From: Acidilobaceae archaeon
GTDB taxonomy: Archaea > Thermoproteota > Thermoprotei_A > Sulfolobales > Acidilobaceae
Assembly: GCA_028276165.1 (NCBI GenBank)
Contig: JAPYWV010000003.1
Coordinates: forward strand, 1 to 40,942
Direction of reading: 5' to 3'
DNA: 40,942 nt
The notes under the pieces were generated by a model. It was not told the origin of the DNA and did no database searches. It worked only from the letters and a program-made list of their open reading frames with translations. Positions 40,387 to 40,942 of this stretch are shown piece by piece. Every line of letters starts with the position of its first letter. Position 1 is the first letter of the stretch. The position numbers were made by a program, and so were the translations under genes.

Positions 40387-40942
40387 AGCCAACGGGCATG
40401 AAGATAGTATACGATGATATCCACAGGTTGCACTCGGACCCCTCGGGTAGGCATCCTGAGAGCCCTTGGAGGCTAGAGGTAGCACTATCATCCCTTAAGG
40501 AGTCTAGTGCTTGGAGTGCTGTAGAGGTTGTACCTACACCTGAAGCCGACCCTAAGCTGTTGGAGTTAGTGCACTCAAGCAACTACATTAGATTCATCGA
40601 TGAGGAGTCGAGGAGGGGGTTCCACTACCTAGACCCGGATACATACGTGACTGAGTACACGTACACTGTAGCATCTAGGTTTGCAACTGCAGCTTACAAC
40701 GCGGCCCTTAAATCCCTTGAGAGTGGGGAGCCGTGGCTTATAATGCCTAGACCTGGAGGTCATCACGCTGGCCGGGATGGGTGGGCTATGGGGGCTCCTA
40801 CACTGGGCTTCTGCATATTCAACTACGCTGCCATGGCAGCTAAGGCTCTAGAGGATCGGGGCTTGAGAGCTCTCATCGTAGACTTCGATGCACACCACGG
40901 CAACGGAACACAGGATATATTCTGGGACGACCCTCGTGTCGT
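40383..40942 (+). CDS. Histone deacetylase / AcuC-family metal-dependent deacetylase (3' truncated by the window)
   Basis: Zinc-dependent arginase-fold deacetylase of the HDAC/AcuC/acetylpolyamine family. The frame is open to the window end, so it is absent from the track. Visible: RLHSDPSGRHPESPWRLE at the N-terminus, PGGHHAGRDGWAMG with the catalytic HH pair (about residues 125-126), FCIFNYAAMAA, and VDFDAHHGNGTQDIFW with the Asp and His zinc ligands (about 165-167). In archaea, targets may be acetylated proteins (such as Alba) or small amines. ATG 40383 overlaps the micro-ORF stop; ATG 40398 is an alternative. About half of the gene is present. Confidence 0.88.
   Translation, partial: MKPTGMKIVYDDIHRLHSDPSGRHPESPWRLEVALSSLKESSAWSAVEVVPTPEADPKLLELVHSSNYIRFIDEESRRGFHYLDPDTYVTEYTYTVASRFATAAYNAALKSLESGEPWLIMPRPGGHHAGRDGWAMGAPTLGFCIFNYAAMAAKALEDRGLRALIVDFDAHHGNGTQDIFWDDPRV

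Overview
The window looks like chromosomal DNA of a hyperthermophilic crenarchaeon (Thermoproteota; Desulfurococcales or Acidilobales style, though the exact lineage cannot be fixed by eye). The reasons are archaeal-type Mre11/Rad50, Pus10, archaeal AlaRS, a Clp1-like RNA kinase, ferredoxin-dependent 2-oxoacid oxidoreductase, GatCAB, dense gene packing with ATGA/GTGA/TTGA stop-start overlaps, heavy AGG/AGA arginine use, and frequent GTG and TTG starts. Many gene starts sit 24-31 bp downstream of a TTTAA/TTTATA-like TATA box, which points to widespread leaderless transcription. I used that spacing to choose several start codons. The window is almost entirely chromosomal housekeeping DNA. I see no insertion sequence, phage module or CRISPR array.

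Layout. 1-3.9 kb: mre11-rad50 break-repair pair. 3.9-6.2 kb (minus): a DRE-TIM metallolyase of the Re-citrate synthase-like kind and a ten-helix EamA transporter. 6.15-6.8 kb: a gene-poor gap with possible coding debris. 6.8-9.9 kb: four-subunit 2-oxoacid:ferredoxin oxidoreductase (gamma, delta, alpha, beta), then tRNA-Asp(GTC). 10.2-11 kb (minus): HEPN/MNT toxin-antitoxin pair. 11.2-14 kb (minus): serA, a class V aminotransferase and a DUF89 phosphatase in one overlapping operon. 14.1-14.7 kb: vapBC. 14.7-16.4 kb (minus): Clp1-like kinase and a Cys-rich unknown. 16.5-20.1 kb: alaS and a HAD phosphatase. 20.2-24.2 kb: AIM24-like, upp, divergent pus10, gcvT and an unlisted 45-aa membrane ORF. 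24.2-25.7 kb: a repeat-built Cys-rich micro-ORF, a divergent TrmY-like protein and the archaeal riboflavin-pathway reductase. 25.8-27.4 kb: two unknowns. 27.6-31.7 kb (minus): gatC-gatA-gatB-tatD. 31.9-34 kb: CitG-like protein convergent with Si-citrate synthase. 34-38.3 kb (minus): thioredoxin-like unknown, sufC, sufB, sufD. 38.4-40.2 kb: acylaminoacyl-peptidase. 40.3 kb to the end: a micro-ORF and a truncated histone-deacetylase/AcuC-family gene.

How they fit together. Central carbon and redox genes (2-oxoacid oxidoreductase, two unrelated citrate-forming candidates, CitG-like, suf cluster for the Fe-S centres these enzymes need) are mixed with tRNA biology (tRNA-Asp, AlaRS, GatCAB, Pus10, TrmY-like, Clp1-like). 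The items I find most worth following are: (i) a matched palindrome over the start sites of both sufC and sufB; (ii) a 46-aa ORF made of in-frame C-x-C repeats next to a TrmY-like gene; (iii) a 45-aa membrane micro-ORF coupled to gcvT and antisense to an odd Pus10 tail; (iv) a DUF89 phosphatase where serine synthesis would need a phosphoserine phosphatase; (v) a Re-citrate-synthase-like enzyme in a genome that also has the Si enzyme.
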